NCBI GenBank assembly: GCA_938002085.1
Contig: CALLAT010000112.1
Coordinates: forward strand, 1 to 64,000
Source: an uncultured Pseudanabaenaceae cyanobacterium
GTDB taxonomy: Bacteria; Cyanobacteriota; Cyanobacteriia; PCC-9006; JAAUQQ01
Reading direction: 5' to 3'
Length of the DNA: 64,000 nt
Shown in pieces: positions 1 to 7,023 of this stretch. Numbering within the stretch: the first letter of the stretch is position 1; each line of letters begins with the position of its first letter. The notes under the pieces were generated by a model. It was given only the letters and a program-made list of their open reading frames with translations. It made no database searches and was not told the origin of the DNA. A program made the position numbers and the translations under genes.

Positions 1-569
1 GCGAGAACTGGTGCCTGCCACTTGCGATCTGTCGCTATTGGCATAGCCCCGATAGAGCTGAAACATGCGACTAAAACCCACCGTTTTCTGGGAGGTTTGG
101 GTCGAAAATCCCCGGTAGTAAGGAACGATGGAATCGCCAAAGTTCTCGTTATACTCCGCAGAATCGATATAGGAATCGATATCGGCTTCAAAACCTTCGG
201 TCTCGTAGCGGTCCAAATGCTCAATGACTTCAGCTTCGTCATAGGGCGCGCGACCGAGCAGATGCTTGATATTCAGCTCAATCACCCGGGTTTGGAAATG
301 GGGATAGAGGAACTTCTTCTTGTACAGCTCAGACTTTGCCACCGCCCGGACAAACTCTTGAATGCTGAGCTGGCCATCGCAAAGCAATGATTCCAAGCTT
401 GTCAAACGCTCGGAGGCCATGATGTAGTCATTGCCAAAAACATGACGATAAACTGCTGCGATCGCAGTTTTGGCATTTTGATTGGTGTCGTCTGGGCGTA
501 ACTCGACCGGACTGGTTTCTGCAAAAGCACTCGTTCCGAGACGAGAGGCTCCAGTTGTAATAGCCACTG
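1..569 (-). CDS. cpcC: Phycobilisome rod linker polypeptide (partial, C-terminus off window)
   Basis: Rod linker that joins phycocyanin hexamers in the phycobilisome rod. The visible N-terminus reads [15 protein letters not shown], the classic CpcC start. The linker (PBS_linker_poly) domain follows, with the motifs [18 protein letters not shown] and PYYRGF. The start is the GTG at 567-569, preceded by an AGGA-type ribosome binding site (GAGGAAGAATCA before GTG). It is the fourth gene of the cpcB-cpcA-linker-linker operon, 40 bp after the preceding linker gene. Two consecutive rod linkers after cpcBA match the layout of inducible phycocyanin operons (cpcB2A2H2I2D2 type). The rest of the gene and any cpcD lie to the left of the window. 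The family call is secure; the exact paralogue letter (C/H/I) is not. Confidence 0.93.
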
Positions 570-609
570 ATTCTTCCTCAGCTAACGATATGAAATAAGG
601 TTCTTGGGT

Positions 610-1428
610 TTAAACCGGCTGAACGGAAAGCACTTTGGCTTTGCGCTGGTTGAGCTGTTGCAAAGTAGAGGAGAGCTGCTCGTAGCTCACCACATTTTCT
701 TTGATGCTGCGGCGCAGTTGGGGCCGACTAGCAGCGCTGGCTTGGGTGGAGCGCACGCGGTACAGCTGGCTACGAGAGCCGGTGGTAGTGCCACCCAGAG
801 AGTTGCCGCTGTTGGCGGAACGGATACTGCTGGAGACATTGGTGGCTAGCTCGCGGGTGAGCCAGGCAGATTTATTCTTGCCCTGGGAGCGATCGCTATT
901 GGCATACCCTCCATAGAGCTGAAAAATGCGGGTATAGCCCACCGTTTTCTGACCCTTAATACTCGTGAACCCCCGGTAAGAGGGCACAATGGCATCGCCA
1001 AAACTTTCCTGGTATTCTTCAGTATCGAAGTAGGAATTGATTTCAGCCTCATAGCCCTCACTTTGATAAAGATCAACGTGATAGGCAATCTCAGACTCGT
1101 CGTAGGGAGCACGACCGAGTAGGTGTTTATAGTTCAGCTCAATAAAGCGAACCTGGGGCGTGGAATAAAAGAATTTCTTCTTGTACAGCTCTGACATCGC
1201 CAGAGCTCGCACAAAATCCCGTACCTCAATTTCCCCCTGACGCAGTAGGGATTCAGCACTGGTCAATCGCTCCCTAGACATCAAATGTTCATTGCCAAAC
1301 ACCTGACGATAAGCAGAGCGAATGATGGTTTGCAGGTCTCCCTCATTCCAGTTCATGCGCAATTCGACTGGGGAAGCACCCACGAAAGGCTCGGCCCCTA
1401 AGCGCTGAGCTGCCGTAGAACTCGACAT
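610..1428 (-). CDS. cpcC: Phycocyanin-associated rod linker with C-terminal CpcD-like domain
   Basis: A 272-residue rod linker. The N-terminal PBS_linker_poly domain covers about residues 20-180 and carries [27 protein letters not shown] and VPSYRGF. A Ser/Gly-rich hinge follows (about 195-220). The C-terminal segment ([14 protein letters not shown] to VLSVQPV) looks like a CpcD/capping-linker domain, so this is a full-length CpcC-type linker. The ATG at 1428 has a good ribosome binding site (AGGAGCTTAAGC before ATG). It lies 235 bp downstream of cpcA, and that gap contains two strong hairpins that probably set linker-to-phycocyanin stoichiometry. It is about half identical by eye to the following linker, so the pair probably arose by duplication. 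Confidence 0.95.
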   Translation of the reverse strand: MSSSTAAQRLGAEPFVGASPVELRMNWNEGDLQTIIRSAYRQVFGNEHLMSRERLTSAESLLRQGEIEVRDFVRALAMSELYKKKFFYSTPQVRFIELNYKHLLGRAPYDESEIAYHVDLYQSEGYEAEINSYFDTEEYQESFGDAIVPSYRGFTSIKGQKTVGYTRIFQLYGGYANSDRSQGKNKSAWLTRELATNVSSSIRSANSGNSLGGTTTGSRSQLYRVRSTQASAASRPQLRRSIKENVVSYEQLSSTLQQLNQRKAKVLSVQPV

Positions 1429-1535
1429 GCTTAAGCTCCTAAAAATGAAAAAATCTCAAAATGACGAATTTTAAAATGGCAGTCTCACAACGTGATAGAG
1501 CCTAAGTCTTTGGGTTTTGTGCTCCACCAAAACAG

Positions 1536-1567
1536 CTGTAGGGACATGGTTGTACATGTCCCTACAG
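1536..1567. terminator. 13-bp perfect hairpin between cpcA and the first rod linker
   Basis: CTGTAGGGACATG (1536-1548) and CATGTCCCTACAG (1555-1567) are perfect inverted repeats around a 6-nt loop. In an operon whose first two genes must be made in large excess over the linkers, such a hairpin can act as an attenuator or a 3' stabiliser of the cpcBA message. The GTAGGG...CCCTAC termini also resemble the short palindromes dispersed through cyanobacterial genomes, so an origin as an interspersed repeat is possible. Confidence 0.7.
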
Positions 1568-1598
1568 AGGTTCGCTGCGCGACCCCATGGCAGTAGGG

Positions 1599-1643
1599 GG
1601 CAGGAAATGTTATGGCTGTGATGATTCCTGATTATTTCCTGCC
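1599..1643. terminator. Second hairpin directly downstream of cpcA
   Basis: GGCAGGAAAT (1599-1608) pairs perfectly with ATTTCCTGCC (1634-1643), 20 bp after the cpcA stop in the direction of transcription. Together with the hairpin at 1536-1567 it gives a double structure in the cpcA-linker gap. No long T-run follows, so partial termination or message stabilisation is more likely than full termination. Confidence 0.55.
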
Positions 1644-1663
1644 TCAATAACGCAGCAAAAGGA

Positions 1664-2152
1664 CTAGCTCAGCGCGTTGATCGCGTAGTCGAGATAGGAG
1701 TTAGCTTCGGTCGCAGCATCGCCAGACAGACCATGGCTAGACTTGATGCTCTTCAAAGCTTCCACATACCAGCTAGGGGATAGGTCGAAGGTCTTGTTTA
1801 TTTCATCGATGCCAGCGAGGAGGTACTCGTCCATGGGACCGGTGCCACCTGCAACCAAGCAGTAGGTCACCATGCGCAGGTAATAGCCAACGTCACGGGC
1901 GCACTTAGCCTTACCGCGCTCATCCGCAGCATGGTTTGCACCCTGCATCTGAGTGGTGTACGGGAACTTGCTGTACACCGCTTGGGTTGCACCGCTGACG
2001 AGGCTATCAGCTTTGTCGCTTAATGCTTTGGCAGCTTGCAGACCCGCAGTTGCTTGGCGGTAGCGACCAAAAGCCGTTTGCAGCTCGGTACTGCTGAGGA
2101 AACGACCTTGGGAATCAGCAGCTGCAACAGCTTCGGTAAGAGGAGTTTTCAT
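1664..2152 (-). CDS. cpcA: C-phycocyanin alpha subunit
   Basis: The 162 residues are exactly the usual CpcA length. It starts [20 protein letters not shown] and carries the bilin attachment cysteine Cys84 in [13 protein letters not shown], where CpcE/CpcF-type lyases load phycocyanobilin. The C-terminus [11 protein letters not shown] is canonical. It forms the alpha-beta monomer with CpcB, the building block of phycobilisome rods on the cytoplasmic face of thylakoids. It lies 173 bp downstream of cpcB in the same operon. No clear Shine-Dalgarno sequence precedes the ATG. The absence of phycoerythrin-type insertions and of a second alpha-chain Cys argues against CpeA. Confidence 0.98.
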   Translation of the reverse strand: MKTPLTEAVAAADSQGRFLSSTELQTAFGRYRQATAGLQAAKALSDKADSLVSGATQAVYSKFPYTTQMQGANHAADERGKAKCARDVGYYLRMVTYCLVAGGTGPMDEYLLAGIDEINKTFDLSPSWYVEALKSIKSSHGLSGDAATEANSYLDYAINALS

Positions 2153-2325
2153 GGTTGTAAAATCTCGAATGAATAGCGAAAGCCAGAACCAATAAAGTTC
2201 TAGATGGATGATTTAAAGGATGACTGGCATTAGAAAAGAGAACCTTGTAGAACAAACTCGCTGAACTAAGGCCAGTGCATCAAAAGGTTCGAAATGAGCC
2301 GTAAGTCCGTCTCAATTAAAGTGGT

Positions 2326-2844
2326 TTAACCCACTGCAGAAGCTGCTTTGTCAAAGTAGCTGCCAATTTCAGACATCAGAGCGCTGCAATCACCATTGGT
2401 GATGCCGTTCTTGTCGCCAACGATGCCCAAAGCAGCATCTTTCATATTGCCGATACCTGCGGCTACGGAAGCACCGGGAACGCCCAGCGCCAAGTAGGTT
2501 TCGCGCAGACCATTGAGGCAGCGGTCATCCAGTACAGAAGCATCACCAGAGAAGGTTGCGTAGGTGACGTAGCGCAGGATGATTTCCATATCGCGCAAGC
2601 AGGCAGCCATGCGGCGGCTGGTGTAAGCATTGCCACCAGGAGCAATGAGGCCAGGCTGCGATGCAAACAGAGAGCGACCTGCATCGGCAACGATGGAAGA
2701 GGCGCTACCGGTCATGCGGTTAACAGCATCAACGCGCTTGTTGCTATCGGCAACCATCGCGTTCAGGGCATCGATCTCAGAGCCGCTGATATAGCTTCCT
2801 CTGGCGTCGGCTTGGGCTACAACTTTGGTAAAAGCGTCTAGCAT
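2326..2844 (-). CDS. cpcB: C-phycocyanin beta subunit
   Basis: The 172 residues are the standard CpcB length. Two bilin cysteines are present: Cys82 in [20 protein letters not shown] and Cys153 in [16 protein letters not shown]. Asn72 in GGNAY is the residue methylated in beta phycobiliproteins. The phycoerythrin-specific insertion near residue 145 is absent, so this is phycocyanin. It is the first gene of the operon, with GGGAG nine bases before the ATG. About 1 kb of non-coding DNA lies upstream with two L-box-like sites, as expected for a light-regulated phycocyanin promoter. Confidence 0.98.
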   Translation of the reverse strand: MLDAFTKVVAQADARGSYISGSEIDALNAMVADSNKRVDAVNRMTGSASSIVADAGRSLFASQPGLIAPGGNAYTSRRMAACLRDMEIILRYVTYATFSGDASVLDDRCLNGLRETYLALGVPGASVAAGIGNMKDAALGIVGDKNGITNGDCSALMSEIGSYFDKAASAVG

Positions 2845-3116
2845 TCTGACAACTCCCTATGTTTAATGAAAAGGTTTTCTAAAAGGCGAAAATATCTAAT
2901 TCTCAAGCAGCTAGAAAAATATCTGTACACCCAATGAAATGCATTTGATGTAGAAGAAGCAGCTTTTGTTCAAGGCGTTGGAGAAAAATGAGTCATGAGA
3001 TTGCTCCTCGCAATACCTGATCCCATTTTATTTACAGTGACGCGCTGAAATCTGTACTGCAAAAAGGCAGTATAAAACCTGCTTTTTAAGTGATACTTTT
3101 CCTGGATGCAGGTTAA

Positions 3117-3187
3117 GAATCGATGCCTTCTGAACTGATTTGATTAAAACAATTTACTTGTGCAAAACTCGTGCAAACCGATTTTGT
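3117..3187 (-). promoter_or_regulatory. Proximal L-box element upstream of cpcB (box at 3159-3176)
   Basis: Read on the minus strand, positions 3159-3176 are TTGCACG-AGTT-TTGCACA. That is 13 of 14 matches to TTGCACA-N4-TTGCACA, the binding site known for RcaC of Fremyella diplosiphon. The half-sites are 11 bp apart, typical of OmpR/PhoB-class direct repeats. It lies about 315 bp upstream of the cpcB start on the coding strand. The surrounding ~70 bp is repeated imperfectly at 3509-3579. Confidence 0.72.
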
Positions 3188-3437
3188 AAACTTATAAAAA
3201 GACTATTTGTTTCTTTTTGTTGAGGGGCCTGGTAAACAAGTTCTCTGGAGTTTGCTTGACGCCTTTGTTAAGGAAGCTGAATGTCTGCCGTGTAGAGACT
3301 TATCCCAATAAAAAACCTACCCAATTGACCCTGGAGAGTCAGTGGATAGGTTAAATCTTGCTTTATTTTAGAAGGGGGATAAGGATTAACTAAGCACTGT
3401 TCTCTGGATAGTACCGCAGCCCTAACCTTCTATTGAT

Positions 3438-3487
3438 CCTCTAAGCCACCGCTGATGCGGGCACCAGCGGAGTTCTGAGCTTAGAGG
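3438..3487. repeat. Nested hairpin in the cpcB upstream region
   Basis: Outer arms CCTCTAAGC (3438-3446) and GCTTAGAGG (3479-3487) enclose inner arms CCGCTG (3449-3454) and CAGCGG (3465-3470). It lies between the two L-box copies. It could be a leader structure of a long cpcB transcript starting near the distal box; no other function is visible. Confidence 0.45.
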
Positions 3488-3508
3488 TTGATGCTTCACC
3501 GTCGCCAG

Positions 3509-3579
3509 AGAAGAATCAATGCCATTTGAACTACCTGAATTAAAGCAAATCAGTTGTGCAAATCTTATGCAAATATCTG
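3509..3579 (-). promoter_or_regulatory. Distal L-box element upstream of cpcB (box at 3555-3572)
   Basis: On the minus strand, 3555-3572 reads TTGCATA-AGAT-TTGCACA, 13 of 14 matches to the RcaC L box. The whole segment aligns with 3117-3187 at roughly three quarters identity (AAGAATC, ATGCC, TGAACT, ATTAAA and TTGTGCAAA are shared), so the control element looks duplicated. It is about 710 bp upstream of cpcB and downstream of the pcyA stop. Confidence 0.66.
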
Positions 3580-3805
3580 GCTTGGCAAGATGTTTTACAG
3601 AACTTTGCAGGTGTCATAAATGCTTGCGATCGCCTTCCTGCATCTATCACGGCTTGTGAAAAGATAGGCGCCGGCCTTCTTGCCTAGGTTGCTCTGTTGG
3701 GCACTCCTGACCCCAGACGGTTCCGGCCATGCTGAAGTTGATATAGCTGTGGCCACATCACTTAGTACATTCATAAATGGTCAAACTTAGATATGGCATG
3801 CCAAA

Positions 3806-3832
3806 GGGGCATCGATGATTGATCGATGCCCC
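3806..3832. terminator. Terminator of pcyA
   Basis: GGGGCATCGAT (3806-3816) and ATCGATGCCCC (3822-3832) form an 11-bp perfect stem with a 5-nt loop, 33 bp beyond the pcyA stop. In the pcyA direction the stem is followed by TTTGG, a weak T-run. It separates the pcyA transcript from the cpcB control region. Confidence 0.65.
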
Positions 3833-3864
3833 CAATACGTCAGCTCAGCCTTCCGTGATTGAAA

Positions 3865-4629
3865 TTAGGCTGCACAATCGAAGAGCATCGTGCTCATGTA
3901 GCGTTCGGCCCAATCCTTGCCAAAGGAGATTTCTAGCACTCGCCGAGTCTTGTCGTTTTGGCGCTGCTGGAAGCAGTAGTAGCGATGACCCGCCCTGACC
4001 TGACCGCGAGCCTGGGGAGAGGTGAGCGGAACTGCCGCCTGGGCCAGCTTGCAATGGATCGTCAAGAGATTGCAGACATGGTCGAGGAAGAGTTGCTCTT
4101 CTGCCGAGGTTTGAGGTGTGATGAAGAGGCAATATTTGGAGAAGATGTCTCCCCAGGCAGGTAGCTCACGCACTTTTTGAAATAGCGGGCTGGGGAGTTT
4201 CCCGAGGGCTTGGTGGTAGTCCGGGGGCAAGACGCTGTGGGGCTCCATTCCCAGGTCATGCTCTCGGCTGACGGGGGAGAGGTCGGCGATCGCGGCACTA
4301 ATGGCATCGCTGCGACCCACGAGGTCTGCACCAAAGATGGGCAGATTGTAGGTGGTGCGGGGAAACATGACGCAGTGGAGGATATGGAGGCGATCGCTCA
4401 CCTGGGCCAGTTCCAAATGCAATTTGCGAAATTGAAGGGTTTGGTAGCAGCGATTTTCGATGACTAATCGATCCCCTTCTAGGGTGCCTTCGACATAGCC
4501 CAGGTCATCGGGCATGGGATAAGGTGATAGCTCTAAATTGGATTGCCAAATCTCTTCAATTTTTCGACCTAGCTTTTGAATAAAGAGATTTTGTTTGGTC
4601 TGAGATGCGATTTTTGATGATACGACCAT
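3865..4629 (-). CDS. pcyA: Phycocyanobilin:ferredoxin oxidoreductase
   Basis: It catalyses the four-electron reduction of biliverdin IXalpha to phycocyanobilin with ferredoxin as donor, supplying the chromophore of phycocyanin and allophycocyanin and probably of the RcaE sensor encoded here. The 254 residues fit the family. Diagnostic stretches are DDLGYVEGTLEG, IENRCYQTLQFRK, ILHCVMFP, KTRRVLE and WAERYMS. The catalytic Glu73, His85 and Asp102 are present and correspond to Glu76, His88 and Asp105 of the Synechocystis enzyme with a constant offset of three. It lies between the phycocyanin operon and rcaC, on the same strand. An L-box-like site about 47-64 bp upstream suggests co-regulation with phycocyanin, as reported for Fremyella pcyA. 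Confidence 0.97.
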   Translation of the reverse strand: MVVSSKIASQTKQNLFIQKLGRKIEEIWQSNLELSPYPMPDDLGYVEGTLEGDRLVIENRCYQTLQFRKLHLELAQVSDRLHILHCVMFPRTTYNLPIFGADLVGRSDAISAAIADLSPVSREHDLGMEPHSVLPPDYHQALGKLPSPLFQKVRELPAWGDIFSKYCLFITPQTSAEEQLFLDHVCNLLTIHCKLAQAAVPLTSPQARGQVRAGHRYYCFQQRQNDKTRRVLEISFGKDWAERYMSTMLFDCAA

Positions 4630-4675
4630 GGGCTAATCCGTAAGCAACGTCATGGTTGTAGATTGCCGGATGGGT

Positions 4676-4693
4676 CGTGCAAATCCTGTGCAC
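4676..4693 (-). promoter_or_regulatory. L-box-like site upstream of pcyA
   Basis: The minus strand reads GTGCACA-GGAT-TTGCACG, 12 of 14 matches to the RcaC L box, with the same 11-bp half-site spacing as the cpcB copies. It lies 47 bp upstream of the pcyA ATG, in the 96-bp gap between rcaC and pcyA. It would let pcyA be induced with phycocyanin under red light. Confidence 0.66.
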
Positions 4694-4725
4694 TTTCCTC
4701 TCACTGTATTGATTAAACGGGGATT

Positions 4726-6639
4726 TCAAGGCGCTTCTAAGGATTGAATTCGCTGGAGCCGACTGGTGATTCGATGGGCTAATTCGCCAACCATAACGGG
4801 TTTGAATAGATAGTCATCGGCCCCTGCACCAAAGGCCAATTGGCGGCTTTCTGGATCGTTAAGAATGCTTAAGAAGAGGATGGGTAAGCTGCGCCATTTG
4901 GGGTCGTGTCGCACCACTTGGCACAATTCAAAACCATCAATTTCAGGGATTTTGGCATCGAGAATGAGGGCGTCGGGGTTGACGCTTTGGAGCACCTGCC
5001 AAAAGGCAGCGGGATCGGCCAAGGTGGTGACTTTGAAGCCCCAGTTTTGTAGCTGATGGAGCAGCGTATTGAGCCAGTGGGTGTCGTCATCGACCACCAT
5101 GACTTTGATTTGCTGATGGCTGGGGCTGAGTTTGGAGGAAGTGGGCGCTGAGGGATGCTGAAGCAACAGGTCCAATAGGTTGGGGGATGAATGGAGTATA
5201 AATTGGCCGCCCCAGCGGAGGGCTTGGAGGCGATCGCTCAAACTATCCTGGTGACTGACGATGAGGAGAGGAATGCTGCCCAGGGACTCTTTCCAGGCAC
5301 TACGTTGAGGCGGCGTCACGCTCGGGTCTTGGAGACAGGAGAGCTGGGCGATGATGCGGTTGGGAGAGTCTTGGGCTAGGGCTTTTTGTAAGGCTTTGGG
5401 TTGGTTAAAGTGGCGAATGGTAAAGCCCTGCTTAAGGGCGAAGCTTTCAATTTCGGTCTGGAAGTCGGTGTTGTTGCTCAGCACCCAGAGGGGCGGTTGC
5501 TCTCTCGGACAGGAGGTTGGAGCCGCTTTGATGGTTTGGGTTTGCTGGATGATTCTCTGGAGTTGGGCCAGGAGTGAGGTGGTCTCTGGGCTGTCTGCTT
5601 CAGCGGATATTTTCCAGATTGCTTCGAGCTGGCGAGCAAGGGCGAGGGCATCGTTGAGGCCGAACATGCCGAGGGTGCCAGCCAGGCTATGGACGAGGGC
5701 AGCGCGTTCGTTGGGCTCGATTTGAGCGACTTGTGCCAGTTTGTCGAGGCAGGTTTGTTGGGCACTGGACCAATTGCGATTGAGAAATTGCAGGTATTGT
5801 TCTGCTTTGCTGAGGTCAATGATGCTTTCAACTGAGGCCTCATCCTCTGGCTGTGTTGGAGAGAGGCTTGTCTCTAGGTCCGGCTTGGAGGCGGCCTTTG
5901 CTTCAGTGTTGTGTTTAGCCAGAGCCTTCGAGGCGATGCTGCCCTCAGCTGTCAGTTCGTCAGAGTCGGGAGATTTGAGATAGTAGCCTCGCCCATGGAG
6001 GGTTGTGATTAAGTCGCTGGGGGCTCCGGCTTTTTGTAGTTTGTTACGCAACCGTCGGAGGTGGGAGCGTACGGTGGACTCTACAGGAAACTCATTGGAA
6101 GACCAGAGGTGGCTGAGCACTTCGTTCACGCCTACGACTTGGGAGCCGCTGCTGAGCAGAAGCTCTAGAAATTTGTATTCCTTGGAGGTGAGCTTGAGGG
6201 GGCGATCGCCATAGCTCACCTCCCCTGTGGTGCTATTTAGCAGCAATGACCCCCAGGCAATGATGGGCGACGCCTGGCCCTGGCCCCGCCGCAAGAGCGC
6301 CCGAATCCGCGCTTCCAGCTCAGCGATGTCAAACGGCTTGACCATATAGTCATCGGCCCCAGTGTCCAGGGCCTGGATTTTCATGGTTTTGCTGTTCTCA
6401 GCGGTGAGCAACAGAATGGGCGTGGTATCCCCTTCGGCCCGCAGGCGCTGGCACAGGCTTAAGCCATCAAGCTGGGGCAGCAGCAAGTCGAGAATTAAGA
6501 GGTCATAGTCGAAGGTAGATGCATAGGACCACCCCGTGGCACCATCTGTGACGGAGTCCACCACATAGTTTTGCCCCTTTAAGTGGCTGGTGACCAGCTT
6601 GTTGAGTAGCGCGTCATCTTCGACTAAGAGAATTTTCAT
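4726..6639 (-). CDS. rcaC: RcaC-type hybrid response regulator (REC-wHTH-HPt-REC)
   Basis: A 637-residue DNA-binding regulator of chromatic acclimation. The N-terminal receiver (1-120) has D8, D9, the phospho-acceptor Asp51 and Lys101. An OmpR/PhoB winged helix follows (about 127-222; RSHLRRLRNKL, LHGRGYYL). An HPt domain has His317 in ALVHSLAGTLG. The C-terminal receiver (511-637) has D517-D519, Asp561 and Lys613. This order and length match RcaC of Fremyella (about 650 residues). Residues about 383-495 look like a third, degenerate receiver without phospho-acceptor. It probably binds the L boxes upstream of cpcB and pcyA. It is 6 bp downstream of rcaF in one operon with rcaE. Confidence 0.92.
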   Translation of the reverse strand: MKILLVEDDALLNKLVTSHLKGQNYVVDSVTDGATGWSYASTFDYDLLILDLLLPQLDGLSLCQRLRAEGDTTPILLLTAENSKTMKIQALDTGADDYMVKPFDIAELEARIRALLRRGQGQASPIIAWGSLLLNSTTGEVSYGDRPLKLTSKEYKFLELLLSSGSQVVGVNEVLSHLWSSNEFPVESTVRSHLRRLRNKLQKAGAPSDLITTLHGRGYYLKSPDSDELTAEGSIASKALAKHNTEAKAASKPDLETSLSPTQPEDEASVESIIDLSKAEQYLQFLNRNWSSAQQTCLDKLAQVAQIEPNERAALVHSLAGTLGMFGLNDALALARQLEAIWKISAEADSPETTSLLAQLQRIIQQTQTIKAAPTSCPREQPPLWVLSNNTDFQTEIESFALKQGFTIRHFNQPKALQKALAQDSPNRIIAQLSCLQDPSVTPPQRSAWKESLGSIPLLIVSHQDSLSDRLQALRWGGQFILHSSPNLLDLLLQHPSAPTSSKLSPSHQQIKVMVVDDDTHWLNTLLHQLQNWGFKVTTLADPAAFWQVLQSVNPDALILDAKIPEIDGFELCQVVRHDPKWRSLPILFLSILNDPESRQLAFGAGADDYLFKPVMVGELAHRITSRLQRIQSLEAP

Positions 6640-6645
6640 CGGTGG

Positions 6646-7023
6646 CTACCAGTGCAAGATGCGGGAGATGAGCATGGGCAAATCTAGAGCGTTAAAGGGC
6701 TTGGTAATGACCCCACTGACTCCCAGGGCTTTGAGCTGAGATTTCTCAGTGGCCTGGGCCTTGGCCGTGAGAAAAATAACGGGAATCTCATTGGTTTGGC
6801 CATCGGCTTGGAGGGCCTTGAATGTGGCGACGCCATCCATTTCGGGCATCATCACATCCAGCAAGATGGCATCAGGACTATGCTCTTGGGCAATGGTGAT
6901 GCCCTCTCGACCGGAGCTAGCTTTGAGCAGACTCCAACCCGCTGAAAGCTTGAGTCCAAAATCCACCACGGTTTGAATTGTTTCTTCGTCATCAATAATC
7001 AGAAGCTGTCGGCTAGAGGTCAT
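6646..7023 (-). CDS. rcaF: RcaF-type single-domain response regulator
   Basis: A 125-residue stand-alone receiver with no output domain. It has Asp11 and Asp12, the phospho-acceptor Asp56 in LLDVMMPEMDG, Thr86 in FLTAKAQ and Lys108 in ITKPF. Its ATG overlaps the rcaE stop by 4 bp, so the two are translationally coupled, and rcaC follows 6 bp later. By analogy with Fremyella RcaF it should carry phosphate from the RcaE kinase to the HPt His of RcaC. The role is inferred from domain type and position; the receiver call itself is certain. Confidence 0.9.
   Translation of the reverse strand: MTSSRQLLIIDDEETIQTVVDFGLKLSAGWSLLKASSGREGITIAQEHSPDAILLDVMMPEMDGVATFKALQADGQTNEIPVIFLTAKAQATEKSQLKALGVSGVITKPFNALDLPMLISRILHW

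Noticed and set aside
604..1112. Several long open frames opposite or overlapping the rod linker gene
   Set aside because: They are shadows of the linker gene; the products show no known domain.
1536..1567. Considered as a CRISPR-type repeat
   Set aside because: A single palindrome with no spaced copies; no CRISPR array or cas gene is seen anywhere in the window.
2326..2844. Considered as phycoerythrin beta subunit
   Set aside because: Length 172, the two phycocyanin bilin cysteines and absence of the phycoerythrin insertion near residue 145 identify CpcB.
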